From the NCBI GenBank assembly GCA_035946955.1, contig DASYYE010000143.1:1-40412 (forward strand): a stretch of DNA of 40,412 nt, in the 5' to 3' direction. This stretch comes from DASYYE01 sp035946955. GTDB lineage: Bacteria; Actinomycetota; Actinomycetes; Streptosporangiales; Streptosporangiaceae. The notes beneath the pieces were generated by a model. The model saw nothing but the letters and a program-made list of their open reading frames with translations. It had not been told where the DNA came from and did not search any database. Positions 7,508 to 15,636 of the stretch are shown one piece after another; the stretch's first letter is position 1; the number at the start of each line of letters is the position of its first letter. Made by a program: the position numbers and the translations under genes.

Positions 7508-8410
7508 CTCGACACCGAGGTCGGGCGGACGCTGGCGGCGGACCTGGTTGGGGACGTCTGCCGGAGGTACCGGATCGGTGAGGTTGAGGCGCTGGCGATT
7601 GTGACCGAACTGCTGGGCGGGCAGCCCGCGCTGGCGGCGGCCGTGGCCGCGGGGCAGACGGCCGCGCAGATCGAGCGGACCCGGCTGTTCAAGGACCTCG
7701 CCTCGGCCACCCGGAAAAAGGTCTACTACCAGCTCCGCCGCTACGACCGCGCCGCACCTGGGCTGGCGGCCGTGGCGGCCCAGGTGGCGGCGCTGGCAGT
7801 TGGCGAGTTTCCCAGCGAGGACCTGCGCACCGCCCTGGCCACGGGCCACGTCAGCACGGCTGAACGCCTGCCCGCTCTGGCCGAGTTCCACCAGGCCCTG
7901 TTCGCTCACATCGGCACTCCCGCAACCGTTCTCGACCTCGGGTGCGGCCTGTACCCGCTGCTGTTCCCGTTCGACCGCGAAGCAGCGGCAGTCACCACCT
8001 ACGTCGCGGCGGACAGAGACCAGAAGTCCCTCGAAATCCTGCAGAGCTACGCCAGGGTCCGGGGCGACGGCCGCCTAGTCGTGACCCACTTCGACATCAG
8101 CGCCGGGTGGACCGCACTGGCGGAGCGGACCCACCAGCCGCGCTACGACGTAGCGTTCCTGTTCAAGCTGGTGCCAGTCGTCGCCCGCCAGGACCGAACC
8201 GCGTACCAGATGCTCATGAGGGTCCCAGCGGAGCTGGTCGTTGCGTCCGGCGCGGTCAACTCCATGACCAAGAACCGCAGTATCGGGCGACGTGAGCGAG
8301 CCGTCCTGCGCTCGTTCGTGCAGGCCGCCGGCCTCGCTGTGAAGGCTGAGTTCCTCGCTGGCGACGAGCACCTCATCGTGGCCAGCCGGGGCGCGGCTGG
8401 CCACCTGTGA
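7481..8410 (+). CDS. FmrO/ArmA/Rmt-like 16S rRNA methyltransferase
   Basis: The layout matches the aminoglycoside-resistance 16S rRNA (m7G1405) methyltransferases: an N-terminal helical rRNA-binding part with FKDLASATRKKVYYQLRRY, the GHVSTAERL motif (compare HxSTxER in ArmA-type enzymes), the AdoMet motif VLDLGCGLYPLLFPF, an acidic VAADRD strand, FLFKLVPVVARQ (compare LLKxLP) and a C-terminal HLIV strand. Family members methylate G1405 in the A site and block 4,6-disubstituted 2-deoxystreptamine drugs; other 16S targets cannot be excluded. The usual SFPTKS-like segment reads SGAVNSMTKNRS here, so the substrate may differ. The start codon lies inside the 55-bp palindrome; TTG at 7469 is the alternative. 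The 3' third is antisense to the next gene. No aminoglycoside biosynthesis genes are nearby. Confidence 0.75.
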   Translation: MTEKSSGSWLDTEVGRTLAADLVGDVCRRYRIGEVEALAIVTELLGGQPALAAAVAAGQTAAQIERTRLFKDLASATRKKVYYQLRRYDRAAPGLAAVAAQVAALAVGEFPSEDLRTALATGHVSTAERLPALAEFHQALFAHIGTPATVLDLGCGLYPLLFPFDREAAAVTTYVAADRDQKSLEILQSYARVRGDGRLVVTHFDISAGWTALAERTHQPRYDVAFLFKLVPVVARQDRTAYQMLMRVPAELVVASGAVNSMTKNRSIGRRERAVLRSFVQAAGLAVKAEFLAGDEHLIVASRGAAGHL

Positions 8411-9649
8411 GATCCCGAGCCAGGCCACCAGCACTGCCGGGTAGATGTAGTAGCCGAACCTGGTCTGCGGCGCCAGCGTGAACAGCGCCAGCAAGACGGC
8501 CGCCAGCCGCCCCGTTGCCGCCGGGACCGTCCGCGGCGGCGCGGCGGCCAGCCACGCGCACGCCGTCACACCGGCGGCCACCAGCAGTGCCAGCGCGATC
8601 ACCCGCCCAGCCGGCCCGGTACTGGCGATGAGGTGGCCGGGCAGCGGGCTGGCCGCAGCCGACTTGGTGGACGCCAGCCCGAGCGGGAAGGCAACCGTGT
8701 TCGCCACGAGGCCTGCTGGCCAGTGCCAGGCAACCGGGCCTGCCAGCGCGGCGCAGGCCCCCGCGGCGGCGCCGAGCATGGCAGCGGCCCGTTGCCATCC
8801 GCTGCGGGCAGTCATCATCACCACCACGATGGCCAGTGCTGGCCACGCCGTGGCTTTGGCCGCCGCCGCCACACCGAGGACCAGTCCGGCGAGGACCGGC
8901 CGGGGCTGTCGCCGCAGCAGCGCGAGGCCGAGGCACATGAGCGCCACGACCGGCACGTCGGTCCCGCCGACGCACAGCTCGAACGCGATCAGCGGGCTCG
9001 CCGCGACGAGCGCGGTCCACCTGATGACATTCCTGGCCCCGGCAGCCCGCAGCGCCAGCCCGAATGCCAGCACGGACACGAGCACAAACCACACCCTGGG
9101 GTCGGTCAGCGGGCCTGGCCCCAGCAGCGCCTGCGGCACCCCGAACGCCGACATGGCGGGCAGGTAGGGGTTGTAGCCCCCTGGGTAGTGGGCGGCCACC
9201 AGCTGGCCGGCGAGCGGGTATGGGGACTGCCCGTGCACGAGCAGCCATGCTGACCTCGCGACCACGGTCACTTCGTCCTGGGCCTGGCCGCTGGTGGTGT
9301 TCAGCAGCAGCGGCGTCACCAACGCGCCGCCCACGCTCAGCAGCAACGCCAGGTCACGGCCGTGGGACGGCCAGCTCAGCACCGCCACACCAGCGGCCAG
9401 GTAGGCACACGCGGCAACCAGGCCCCACGACCTGTGCAGGCTTACGTCGCTGAACGCGGCGACCCCCGCGGCGAAGGCCGCACTCCCGAACAAGGCGCCT
9501 GCCATCCACAGCCGGCCCGCCCGCGCCGAGGTGGCCGCTGACGCGGCCCCGCCGGATGCGGCCGCCCGCCCGGCCCTGACCAGCGTCATCGGCCAATGCC
9601 ACGGCCAGCGGGGCGATCTTGCCGTCGCTGCCTCCGCGGTGATGGTCAT
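8075..9649 (-). CDS. GT87-like polytopic membrane protein with run-on C-terminus
   Basis: About ten hydrophobic segments and a periplasmic-side loop with QAQDEVTVVARSAWLLVHGQSPY and HYPGGYNPYLPAMSAFG resemble the polyprenyl-phosphate-mannose-dependent mannosyltransferases of family GT87 (DUF2029); an Asp in the first large loop is the expected catalytic base. It would add sugars to cell-envelope glycolipids. The membrane part ends around GYYIYPAVLVAWLG, near 8430. The last roughly 111 residues (8075-8410) are purely antisense to the methyltransferase gene and hydrophilic, so the native stop has probably been lost. TACCGT six bases before the ATG suggests a leaderless mRNA. The family call is moderate; membrane topology is clear. 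Confidence 0.75.
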   Translation of the reverse strand: MTITAEAATARSPRWPWHWPMTLVRAGRAAASGGAASAATSARAGRLWMAGALFGSAAFAAGVAAFSDVSLHRSWGLVAACAYLAAGVAVLSWPSHGRDLALLLSVGGALVTPLLLNTTSGQAQDEVTVVARSAWLLVHGQSPYPLAGQLVAAHYPGGYNPYLPAMSAFGVPQALLGPGPLTDPRVWFVLVSVLAFGLALRAAGARNVIRWTALVAASPLIAFELCVGGTDVPVVALMCLGLALLRRQPRPVLAGLVLGVAAAAKATAWPALAIVVVMMTARSGWQRAAAMLGAAAGACAALAGPVAWHWPAGLVANTVAFPLGLASTKSAAASPLPGHLIASTGPAGRVIALALLVAAGVTACAWLAAAPPRTVPAATGRLAAVLLALFTLAPQTRFGYYIYPAVLVAWLGISQVASRAPAGHDEVLVASEELSLHSEAGGLHERAQDGSLTSPDTAVLGHGVDRAGRNDQLRWDPHEHLVRGSVLAGDDWHQLEQERYVVARLVGPLRQCGPPGADVEVGHD

Positions 9650-9655
9650 GACGCG

Positions 9656-9661
9656 ACGGTA
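9656..9661 (-). promoter_or_regulatory. -10 box of the GT87-like gene, leaderless type
   Basis: TACCGT on the minus strand, then six bases (CGCGTC), then the ATG at 9649, with no ribosome binding site. Confidence 0.45.
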
Positions 9662-9729
9662 CGGCGACCGCTGGGCGCCGCGCGTCGCCCGCGAGTAGGA
9701 GCTTTCTCCCCCGCCCTACATCTGCGGTA

Positions 9730-10395
9730 TTAGCGCGGCTGGTCCCGGGGACCACCCGGCACCACGAGCCCTGACTCGTATGCCAGGACCACCGCCTGCA
9801 CCCGGTCCCGCAGGCCCAGCTTGGACAGGACCGAACTGACGTGTGTCTTCACGGTCTGCTCGGCGAGGAACAGGGCACCCGCGATCTCCACGTTCGCCAT
9901 CCCGCTGGCAACCAGTAGCAGGATCTCGTGCTCGCGGGGGGTGAGGCTGGCGAGCTGGGGCGGCGCGGACAGCTCCGGCCGGCCCGCGAACTCCGCGATC
10001 AGCCGGCGGGTGACCCCTGGAGCCAGCAGGGCGTCCCCCGCGCCGACTATCCGGACCGCCGCCAGGATCTCCTCCGGCTCGGCGTCCTTGAGCAGGAACC
10101 CGCTGGCACCGGCGCGCAGCGCGGCATAGACGTACTCGTCCAGGTCAAAGGTGGTGAGGATGAGTACCTTCGGCGGGTCAGGCACCTCCTGCAGCATCCT
10201 GGTCGCCTCGATGCCGCCAAGGACCGGCATCCGGACGTCCATGAGGACCACGTCGGGGCGCGTCTGGCGGGCCAGGCGGACGGCCTCCCGCCCGTCCCCC
10301 GCCAGCCCAGCCACCTCCATGTCCTCCTGCGCCGCGAGCATGGCGTTGAACCCGATCCGCACGACAGCCTGGTCGTCGGCGACGAGCACCCGCAA
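9730..10395 (-). CDS. NarL/FixJ-type response regulator
   Basis: The receiver domain begins LRVLVADDQAVVRIG with the acidic pair. The phosphoacceptor is Asp53 in VVLMDVRMP, the switch Thr is in LILTTFD and the conserved Lys in GFLLKDA. The C-terminal LuxR-type helix-turn-helix reads LTPREHEILLLVASGMANVEIA and TVKTHVSSVLSKLGLRDRVQAVV. It binds DNA when phosphorylated by the adjacent kinase. I place the start at TTG 10395 because GGGGAGG lies five bases upstream; the frame is open to 10446 and GTG 10416 is an alternative without a ribosome site. The gene directly follows the kinase gene, so the two form one transcript. Targets are unknown. Confidence 0.93.
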   Translation of the reverse strand: MRVLVADDQAVVRIGFNAMLAAQEDMEVAGLAGDGREAVRLARQTRPDVVLMDVRMPVLGGIEATRMLQEVPDPPKVLILTTFDLDEYVYAALRAGASGFLLKDAEPEEILAAVRIVGAGDALLAPGVTRRLIAEFAGRPELSAPPQLASLTPREHEILLLVASGMANVEIAGALFLAEQTVKTHVSSVLSKLGLRDRVQAVVLAYESGLVVPGGPRDQPR

Positions 10396-10412
10396 GGTGC
10401 CCTCCCCTGTCT

Positions 10413-11756
10413 TCACCGGGCCATACTGCCGCCTGCCCCGCCCCACTCGGAGCTGGGCAGGTGGCCCCTAATGGCAGGCGGTGTCCCCGCAGCAGGTGGA
10501 ACCTCCGCCGAGACCGGCAGGAAGGCCGACACGCGGAAGCCACCACGGCCGTCCGGCCCAGCCTCGAAGTCCCCGCCGAGCGCTGCCGCCCGCTCGCGCA
10601 TACCCGCGAGCCCGAACCCGCCCGGGGTGCCGCGGTCCGGGGTGGCGGAGCAGCCAGGCGCTGGCCCGCTGTCATGCACCCGTACCCGGACCCCGCCAGC
10701 GAGGTAGCAGAGGTCGACGGCCACGCCCGCGCCCGGGGCATACCGCGCGGTGTTCGTCATCGCTTCCTGGACGATGCGGTAGACGCACAGTTCCACCGAG
10801 CCCGGCAGCTCGCGCCGCTCGCCCCGGACGGTCATGACAACGTCCGTGCCGGTCTGCACGATCCGCGCCAGCATCCCATCGATGTCGGTGATGCGCGGCT
10901 GTGGTGCCGCCTCTGGCTGGCCATCCGGCCCGCGCAGCACCCCGAGGATGACCCGCAGCTCGCTGAGTGCCGTCCTGGACTGTGCGGCGATCTCGTGGAA
11001 CGCCGCCTGACCCTCGGCTGGCAGCCCCGCAATCGCATAGGGCGCGGTGGCCGCGCGGACGGCGATCAGTGAGACATGGTGTGCCACGACGTCGTGCAGC
11101 TCACGGGCGATCGACGCCCGTTCCCGTGCGAGCGCGCTCCGCTCGCCGAGCGCCCGCACCTCCGCCTGGGCAGCCACGCGCTCCGCCGACCCCTGCCGCC
11201 ATGTCCGCACCATCTCACCGGTCGCCCAGGCGGCCACCACGGCCAGTGCCTCTGACACAGCCGCATCCCACGGCCTGCCGTTGACCGACCGCGGCAACAC
11301 CGCCGCACACAGCACCACCACCTCGCTCACGATCGCCACGGCCACCGCAGGCCACCTGGGCAGCAGGTTCGGGCACAACCCAAGGGCGAGCAGCCCGGCG
11401 ATACCGGCGGTCGCGGGCCACCGCAACTGGGGGAAGAGCAGGTAACACGCATTGGCAGCCAGCACGAGCCCAAGCGAGCACGCAGGGAACCGGCGCGCCA
11501 CGGCCAGCGGCGCCGTCGCGACCACCGCCAGCGGCACCAAGACCCACATGCTGACCATGCCGCCAGGCCGCAACGCCAGTACGACGGACCCTGCGGCGAG
11601 GAAAGCCACATACATCGCTGGCCCGGCTGGCCGTCGCAGCTCAGCGATGAGGAACACAGCGACACGTTCCAGCACGGACCCGGGCCAGGCGGTAGCGACC
11701 GGCCCGGCGTCATGTCCAGGGCTGGGACGTGTCTTGGCCGGCAGCGGTCCGCTCAT
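10413..11756 (-). CDS. NarL-family sensor histidine kinase
   Basis: Several hydrophobic segments in the first half (such as YVAFLAAGSVVLAL and LGLVLAANACYLLF) form a membrane sensor without a recognisable extracellular domain. The HisKA_3 dimerisation helix SIARELHDVVAHHVSLIAVR carries the phosphorylated His. The HATPase part shows VYRIVQEAMTNTARYAPGAG (N box), VRVHDSGPAP and GGFGLAGMRERAAALGG (G boxes). The frame is open to 11987, but that extension overlaps the DUF998 gene and is not kinase-like; ATG 11756 gives 447 residues, usual for this actinobacterial class. It phosphorylates the response regulator encoded directly downstream. The signal is unknown. Confidence 0.92.
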   Translation of the reverse strand: MSGPLPAKTRPSPGHDAGPVATAWPGSVLERVAVFLIAELRRPAGPAMYVAFLAAGSVVLALRPGGMVSMWVLVPLAVVATAPLAVARRFPACSLGLVLAANACYLLFPQLRWPATAGIAGLLALGLCPNLLPRWPAVAVAIVSEVVVLCAAVLPRSVNGRPWDAAVSEALAVVAAWATGEMVRTWRQGSAERVAAQAEVRALGERSALARERASIARELHDVVAHHVSLIAVRAATAPYAIAGLPAEGQAAFHEIAAQSRTALSELRVILGVLRGPDGQPEAAPQPRITDIDGMLARIVQTGTDVVMTVRGERRELPGSVELCVYRIVQEAMTNTARYAPGAGVAVDLCYLAGGVRVRVHDSGPAPGCSATPDRGTPGGFGLAGMRERAAALGGDFEAGPDGRGGFRVSAFLPVSAEVPPAAGTPPAIRGHLPSSEWGGAGGSMAR

Positions 11757-11820
11757 CGTTTCAGCATGCCCACCGCGGCTGGCCGGAGTACACACCCCCA
11801 AGTCCGGGGCAGGCCCATAC

Positions 11821-12513
11821 TCAGGTAGCGGCCCGCACGGGAGGGCCAGGCCCACCCACCCGGGCACGGCGGTCGGGGCCGCGGGCCAGCCGGTAAAAGC
11901 CCACCACCACCAGCCACACTGCCTGCGGATAGGCGACAACCCTTTCGATCCCACCTTCCCCAAGGCCAGCGAAGTGGCCGCTGGCATAGGTCACCAAGGC
12001 AAGGAAAGCCACCATGCCGGAGAGGAAGGAATACAGGCGCAAGGGAACCGGCAGGTCATACGCGAACGCCAGGATGATGAGCCCCGCGTTCCCCGCGACG
12101 AATGGCACGGCCGTGCCCAGGCCATGCAGCGCCGGGATACTGTTCTCCGGGAAGAGGCCCGCCAGCACGACCCCCAACCCGGAGGCTGCCATAGCCGCCA
12201 AGCCAGCTACGCTGCCACGGTTCCTGGCGAACCGGCAGGAGAACACCGAGCCCAGGGCCATGGTCACACCCAGGGCAACGAGCGAGGCGTTCATCAGGCC
12301 GTGGCCTGGTGAACAAACGAAACGCCCATTCCAGCTCCCACAGGAAGTATTGCCCAGGTCACTGATGGTGTCACGGGAGAAGCTGTAGGCGTGCAGCCAT
12401 TGTTGGGCCACTACGACCTGGGCCACGAAAAACTGGATGCTCGACGCGTAGAGAGCGGGCCCAAGCTTTGGGTGCCGTTGCGGACACCGCCGAATGGCGC
12501 TGGGCGTTTTCAT
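11821..12513 (-). CDS. DUF998-family membrane protein
   Basis: This is a 230-residue protein with about six transmembrane segments. The DUF998 pattern is visible: a first helix followed by SFSRDTISDLGNTSCG (the conserved YSxxxxxISDLG-like loop), a C...C pair in the first outer loop, then GHGLMNASLVALG and LAGLFPENSIPALHGLGTAVPFVAGN. The function of the family is not known to me. No ribosome binding site is visible; TAGCCT stands exactly six bases before the ATG, so a leaderless mRNA is likely. It ends about 65 bp upstream of the kinase start on the same strand and could be part of that transcript. Confidence 0.85.
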   Translation of the reverse strand: MKTPSAIRRCPQRHPKLGPALYASSIQFFVAQVVVAQQWLHAYSFSRDTISDLGNTSCGSWNGRFVCSPGHGLMNASLVALGVTMALGSVFSCRFARNRGSVAGLAAMAASGLGVVLAGLFPENSIPALHGLGTAVPFVAGNAGLIILAFAYDLPVPLRLYSFLSGMVAFLALVTYASGHFAGLGEGGIERVVAYPQAVWLVVVGFYRLARGPDRRARVGGPGPPVRAAT

Positions 12514-12519
12514 GGCTGC

Positions 12520-12525
12520 AGGCTA
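12520..12525 (-). promoter_or_regulatory. -10 box of the DUF998 gene, leaderless type
   Basis: TAGCCT on the minus strand followed by six bases (GCAGCC) and the ATG at 12513. Confidence 0.45.
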
Positions 12526-12600
12526 ACGACGCGCTCACCCAGTTGGCATCACCCGGAGGAAGTCAGCGCCCTGCTACCGAGGTAGCAGAAGACAAATGAC

Positions 12601-14196
12601 CTAGGGCGTGTCCTGGGATTCCACGGGCGCCTGGCCGGCCAGTCCCTGGCCGGTGGCCAGGGCGGCGTCGGCCATGGCGCGCAGATCCACGCGGCGGACC
12701 TTGCCGGTGGCGGTCGTCGGGTAGCCGGTGACGAACACCACCTTGCGTGGGCGCTTGTACGCAGGCAGCGCCGCACGGCAGAACTCAACCAGCTCACCTT
12801 CGGTGACGGTGCGGCCGGTCTCCACGACCACGAACGCCACGGGTTTCTCCAGCTCGTCCTTGTCGTGGGCGGCGACCACGACCGCCTGGGCGACGGCGTC
12901 GTGGGCCAGCAGCCGGGATTCCACCTCCGCGGGTGACACCCACATGCCACTGGCCTTGAGCATGTCGCTGGTGCGCCCGAGGCAGGTGTAGTAGCCATCG
13001 CTGTCGCGCACGTAGGTGTCACCCGTGCGCAGCCACTCGCCCTGGAAGACCTGACGTGAGGCGTCATAGCTCGACCAGTAGCCGGTCGCGGCGGATTCGC
13101 CGCGCACATAGAGCGTGCCCGCGGTGCCCGGTGGCACGGGGTCCCCGGCCTCGTCCAGCACCTTGAGCTCATAGCCGGGGACCGCGACCCCGGTGGTGCC
13201 GGGCCGCACCTGGCCCGGGTGGTTGGACAGGAAGATGTGCAACGTCTCGGTCATCCCGAGGCCGTCCAGGATGTCCGGGCCGAAGTGCGCGGTCCACCGC
13301 GCGTACAGGCTGGCCGGCAGCGCCTCCCCGGCCGACACGGCCAGCCGCACGCTGGCCAGCACGTCGGCGGGGAGTTCGGCGCGGAGCATGTTCGCGAAGA
13401 AGGTGGGCCCGGCAAAGAACAGGGTCGCGTCGTGCTTGCGTGCCGTCTCGGCCAGGAGGTCCGGCCGGGACGGGGCGGGCACGAGTACGCTCGCCGCTCC
13501 GACCGAGAACGGGAACAGCAGCGAGTTCCCCAGGCCGTAGGCGAAGAAGGCCTTGGCCGCGGACAGGCACCGGTCATCGGGTGAGATCCCGAGCACCTGG
13601 CTGCCATAGGTATCGCACACCACCTGGACAGATGCGTGCCGGTGCATCGCAGCCTTCGAATGCCCGGTGGTGCCGGAGGTGTAGAGCCAGAACGCGGGCG
13701 AGTCCCCGGTGGTCGGGTAGACCGTGTCGTCGGACGGGCCGCTGGCCATCGCGTCGAGCAGGTGCACAGGGACCGGGCAAGCTGGCACTTCGCTGTCCGC
13801 CAGGACGGCGGTGAGTTCGGGTGCCTCGGCGGCTGCCGTCGCGGCCACGTCAGCGAAGTCGCTGGTTATGGCAAGAAAACGCGCCCGGGAATCCCGCAGC
13901 AGCTCAGCGACGCCGTCGGCACGCAGCATGGTGGAGACCGGCACCGGGACCGCACCCATCCGCATGGCCGCGAGGTACACGACGACGAACTCAGGTGAGT
14001 CCGCCATCACCATCAGCACCCGCTGCTCGGGCTGCAGCCCCAGCTCACGCAGGGACGCCGCGGTCCGGCACACCCGGTCGTGCAGGCCGGCGTAGCTGAG
14101 GTCGCCGGCCGGGCTGACCAGGGCGGTGCGTTGCCAGTCCCCTGCCACGAGCCGTCGGTCCAGCAGGTACTCACATGCGTTGAACAGATGTGGCAT
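12601..14196 (-). CDS. bclA: Benzoate-CoA ligase
   Basis: This 531-residue acyl-adenylate-forming enzyme activates benzoate to benzoyl-CoA with ATP and CoA. Motifs are YTSGTTGHSKAAMHRH (P-loop; the SGTTG-HSKA and MHRH pattern is typical of the benzoate ligase family), FFAYGLGNSLLFPF, DGLGMTETLHIFLSNHPGQVRPG, LRTGDTYVRDSDGYYTCLGRTSDMLKASGMWVSP and the C-terminal TATGKVRRVDLR with the catalytic Lys. GGAG six bases before the ATG is a good ribosome site. It is the third gene of a minus-strand operon after boxC and boxB, which fixes the substrate as benzoate or a close analogue and supplies the substrate of the Box pathway. Confidence 0.92.
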   Translation of the reverse strand: MPHLFNACEYLLDRRLVAGDWQRTALVSPAGDLSYAGLHDRVCRTAASLRELGLQPEQRVLMVMADSPEFVVVYLAAMRMGAVPVPVSTMLRADGVAELLRDSRARFLAITSDFADVAATAAAEAPELTAVLADSEVPACPVPVHLLDAMASGPSDDTVYPTTGDSPAFWLYTSGTTGHSKAAMHRHASVQVVCDTYGSQVLGISPDDRCLSAAKAFFAYGLGNSLLFPFSVGAASVLVPAPSRPDLLAETARKHDATLFFAGPTFFANMLRAELPADVLASVRLAVSAGEALPASLYARWTAHFGPDILDGLGMTETLHIFLSNHPGQVRPGTTGVAVPGYELKVLDEAGDPVPPGTAGTLYVRGESAATGYWSSYDASRQVFQGEWLRTGDTYVRDSDGYYTCLGRTSDMLKASGMWVSPAEVESRLLAHDAVAQAVVVAAHDKDELEKPVAFVVVETGRTVTEGELVEFCRAALPAYKRPRKVVFVTGYPTTATGKVRRVDLRAMADAALATGQGLAGQAPVESQDTP

Positions 14197-14212
14197 CGCT
14201 GCTCCGGAGTCC

Positions 14213-15631
14213 CTAGGTCAGGTGGACGTAGTCGTAGTTGAACGGTTGGCCGTTGATCCCATGACGGGGCGGGCTGATCCAGGCGGCGATCTTCCCGCGT
14301 TCGTGGACCGGCTGCATGAGCGAGCGGACGTGGGTCTTGTCCACCTCGGTGGGCAGCCACTGCCCCTTGCGCAGTGCCCATTCCGGTGCACTCAGCAGCT
14401 CGGCGTCCGGGCTCGCCTCGATGCCGGCGAACGCACCCACCTTGCGGTTGAACGCGACGTGCGGGAGCTTGAGCCGCTGCGGCAGGCCAGCCTCAGCGAG
14501 GACCCTGTTCCAGCGGTTGACGCCGATCTGGCAGTCGGCGATGTACTCGCGGCGCAGGTCGGTATTGAGCCCGGCCAGGGCAGAGACCTCGCTCTGGCTG
14601 ATCTTCCCGTCGGCTAGCGCGTCCACCATGACCGAGTCGTTGGTCAGCCGGTGGTCGTCGTGGCGCCGCTCCTCGAGCCAGCGTCCTTTCAGGCCAGCGG
14701 TGTAGTAGTTGGCCACGTTGGTAGAGGTCTCGCCGCCGAAGAGGTCCAGCGACACCGAATAGTGGAAGTTGAGGTACTTCTGGATGACTGCCAGCGGGAC
14801 CGCCCCGTAGGGCCCGGCGTTGTCTGTGTCGTTTTCCACCATGAGACGGGCGGTCCGCGCCACCACCCGGTCGATGCCGGTGGTGCCGACCATCATGTGG
14901 TGCGCCTCTTCTTTGAGCATGAACTCACACGTGCGCGACAGCGGGTCGAACGCGGACTCCTTCAAGGTCCCGAGCTGGTACTTGCCGTCCCGGTCGGTGA
15001 AGTAGGTGAACATGAAGAACGACAGCCAGTCCGGGGTCTCCTCGTTGAAGGCGCCGAGGATCCGCGGCGAGGACTGGCTGCCGGAGCTGCGGCGCAGCAG
15101 TTCCTCGGCCTCCTCGCGGCCGTCGCGGCCGAAGTGGGCGTGGAGCAGGTAGACCATGGCCCACAGGTGCCGGCCCTCTTCCACGTTGACCTGGAACAGG
15201 TTGCGCAGGTCATACAGGCTGGGCGCGGTGGCCCCCAGGTTGCGCTGCTGCTCCACGGATGCTGGCTCGGTGTCGCCCTGGATGACGATGAGCCTGCGGA
15301 GGTCCGCGCGGTACTCGCCGGGCACTTTCTGCCAGGCGGGCTCGCCTCTGTGCTCGCCGAAGCCGATCCGGCGGTCCGCGTCGCGTTCGGCCAGGAAGAT
15401 GCCCCACCGGTAGTCCTTCATGGGCACATGCGCGAAGTGCGCCCAGCCCTCGCGGCCCACGTTGACCGCGGTGCGCAGGTACACGTCGCGGGTGCGCAGC
15501 GCCGGGCCCATGGACTCCCACCAGTTCGCGAAATTGGGCTGCCAGGACTCCAGTGCCCGCTGGAGCCTGCGGTCCTCGCGCAGGTCGACGTTGTTGGGGA
15601 TCTTCTCGGTGTAGTCGGCTTCGGTGGTCAT
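14213..15631 (-). CDS. boxB: Benzoyl-CoA 2,3-epoxidase, oxygenase subunit BoxB
   Basis: BoxB is the diiron oxygenase that epoxidises the ring of benzoyl-CoA with O2, using electrons from the BoxA reductase. The 472-residue length and sequence match the family throughout, from the NVDLREDRRLQRALESW start to the GQPFNYDYVHL end. The diiron ligands recalled from the BoxB structure (Glu120, Glu150, His153, Asp211, Glu240, His243) all fall in place with an offset of two: Glu122, Glu152 and His155 (VEEGRH), Asp213, Glu242 and His245 (KEEAHH). It starts 5 bp after the boxC stop and ends 16 bp before the ligase. No BoxA reductase gene lies in the window. Confidence 0.96.
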   Translation of the reverse strand: MTTEADYTEKIPNNVDLREDRRLQRALESWQPNFANWWESMGPALRTRDVYLRTAVNVGREGWAHFAHVPMKDYRWGIFLAERDADRRIGFGEHRGEPAWQKVPGEYRADLRRLIVIQGDTEPASVEQQRNLGATAPSLYDLRNLFQVNVEEGRHLWAMVYLLHAHFGRDGREEAEELLRRSSGSQSSPRILGAFNEETPDWLSFFMFTYFTDRDGKYQLGTLKESAFDPLSRTCEFMLKEEAHHMMVGTTGIDRVVARTARLMVENDTDNAGPYGAVPLAVIQKYLNFHYSVSLDLFGGETSTNVANYYTAGLKGRWLEERRHDDHRLTNDSVMVDALADGKISQSEVSALAGLNTDLRREYIADCQIGVNRWNRVLAEAGLPQRLKLPHVAFNRKVGAFAGIEASPDAELLSAPEWALRKGQWLPTEVDKTHVRSLMQPVHERGKIAAWISPPRHGINGQPFNYDYVHLT

Positions 15632-15636
15632 GGGGG

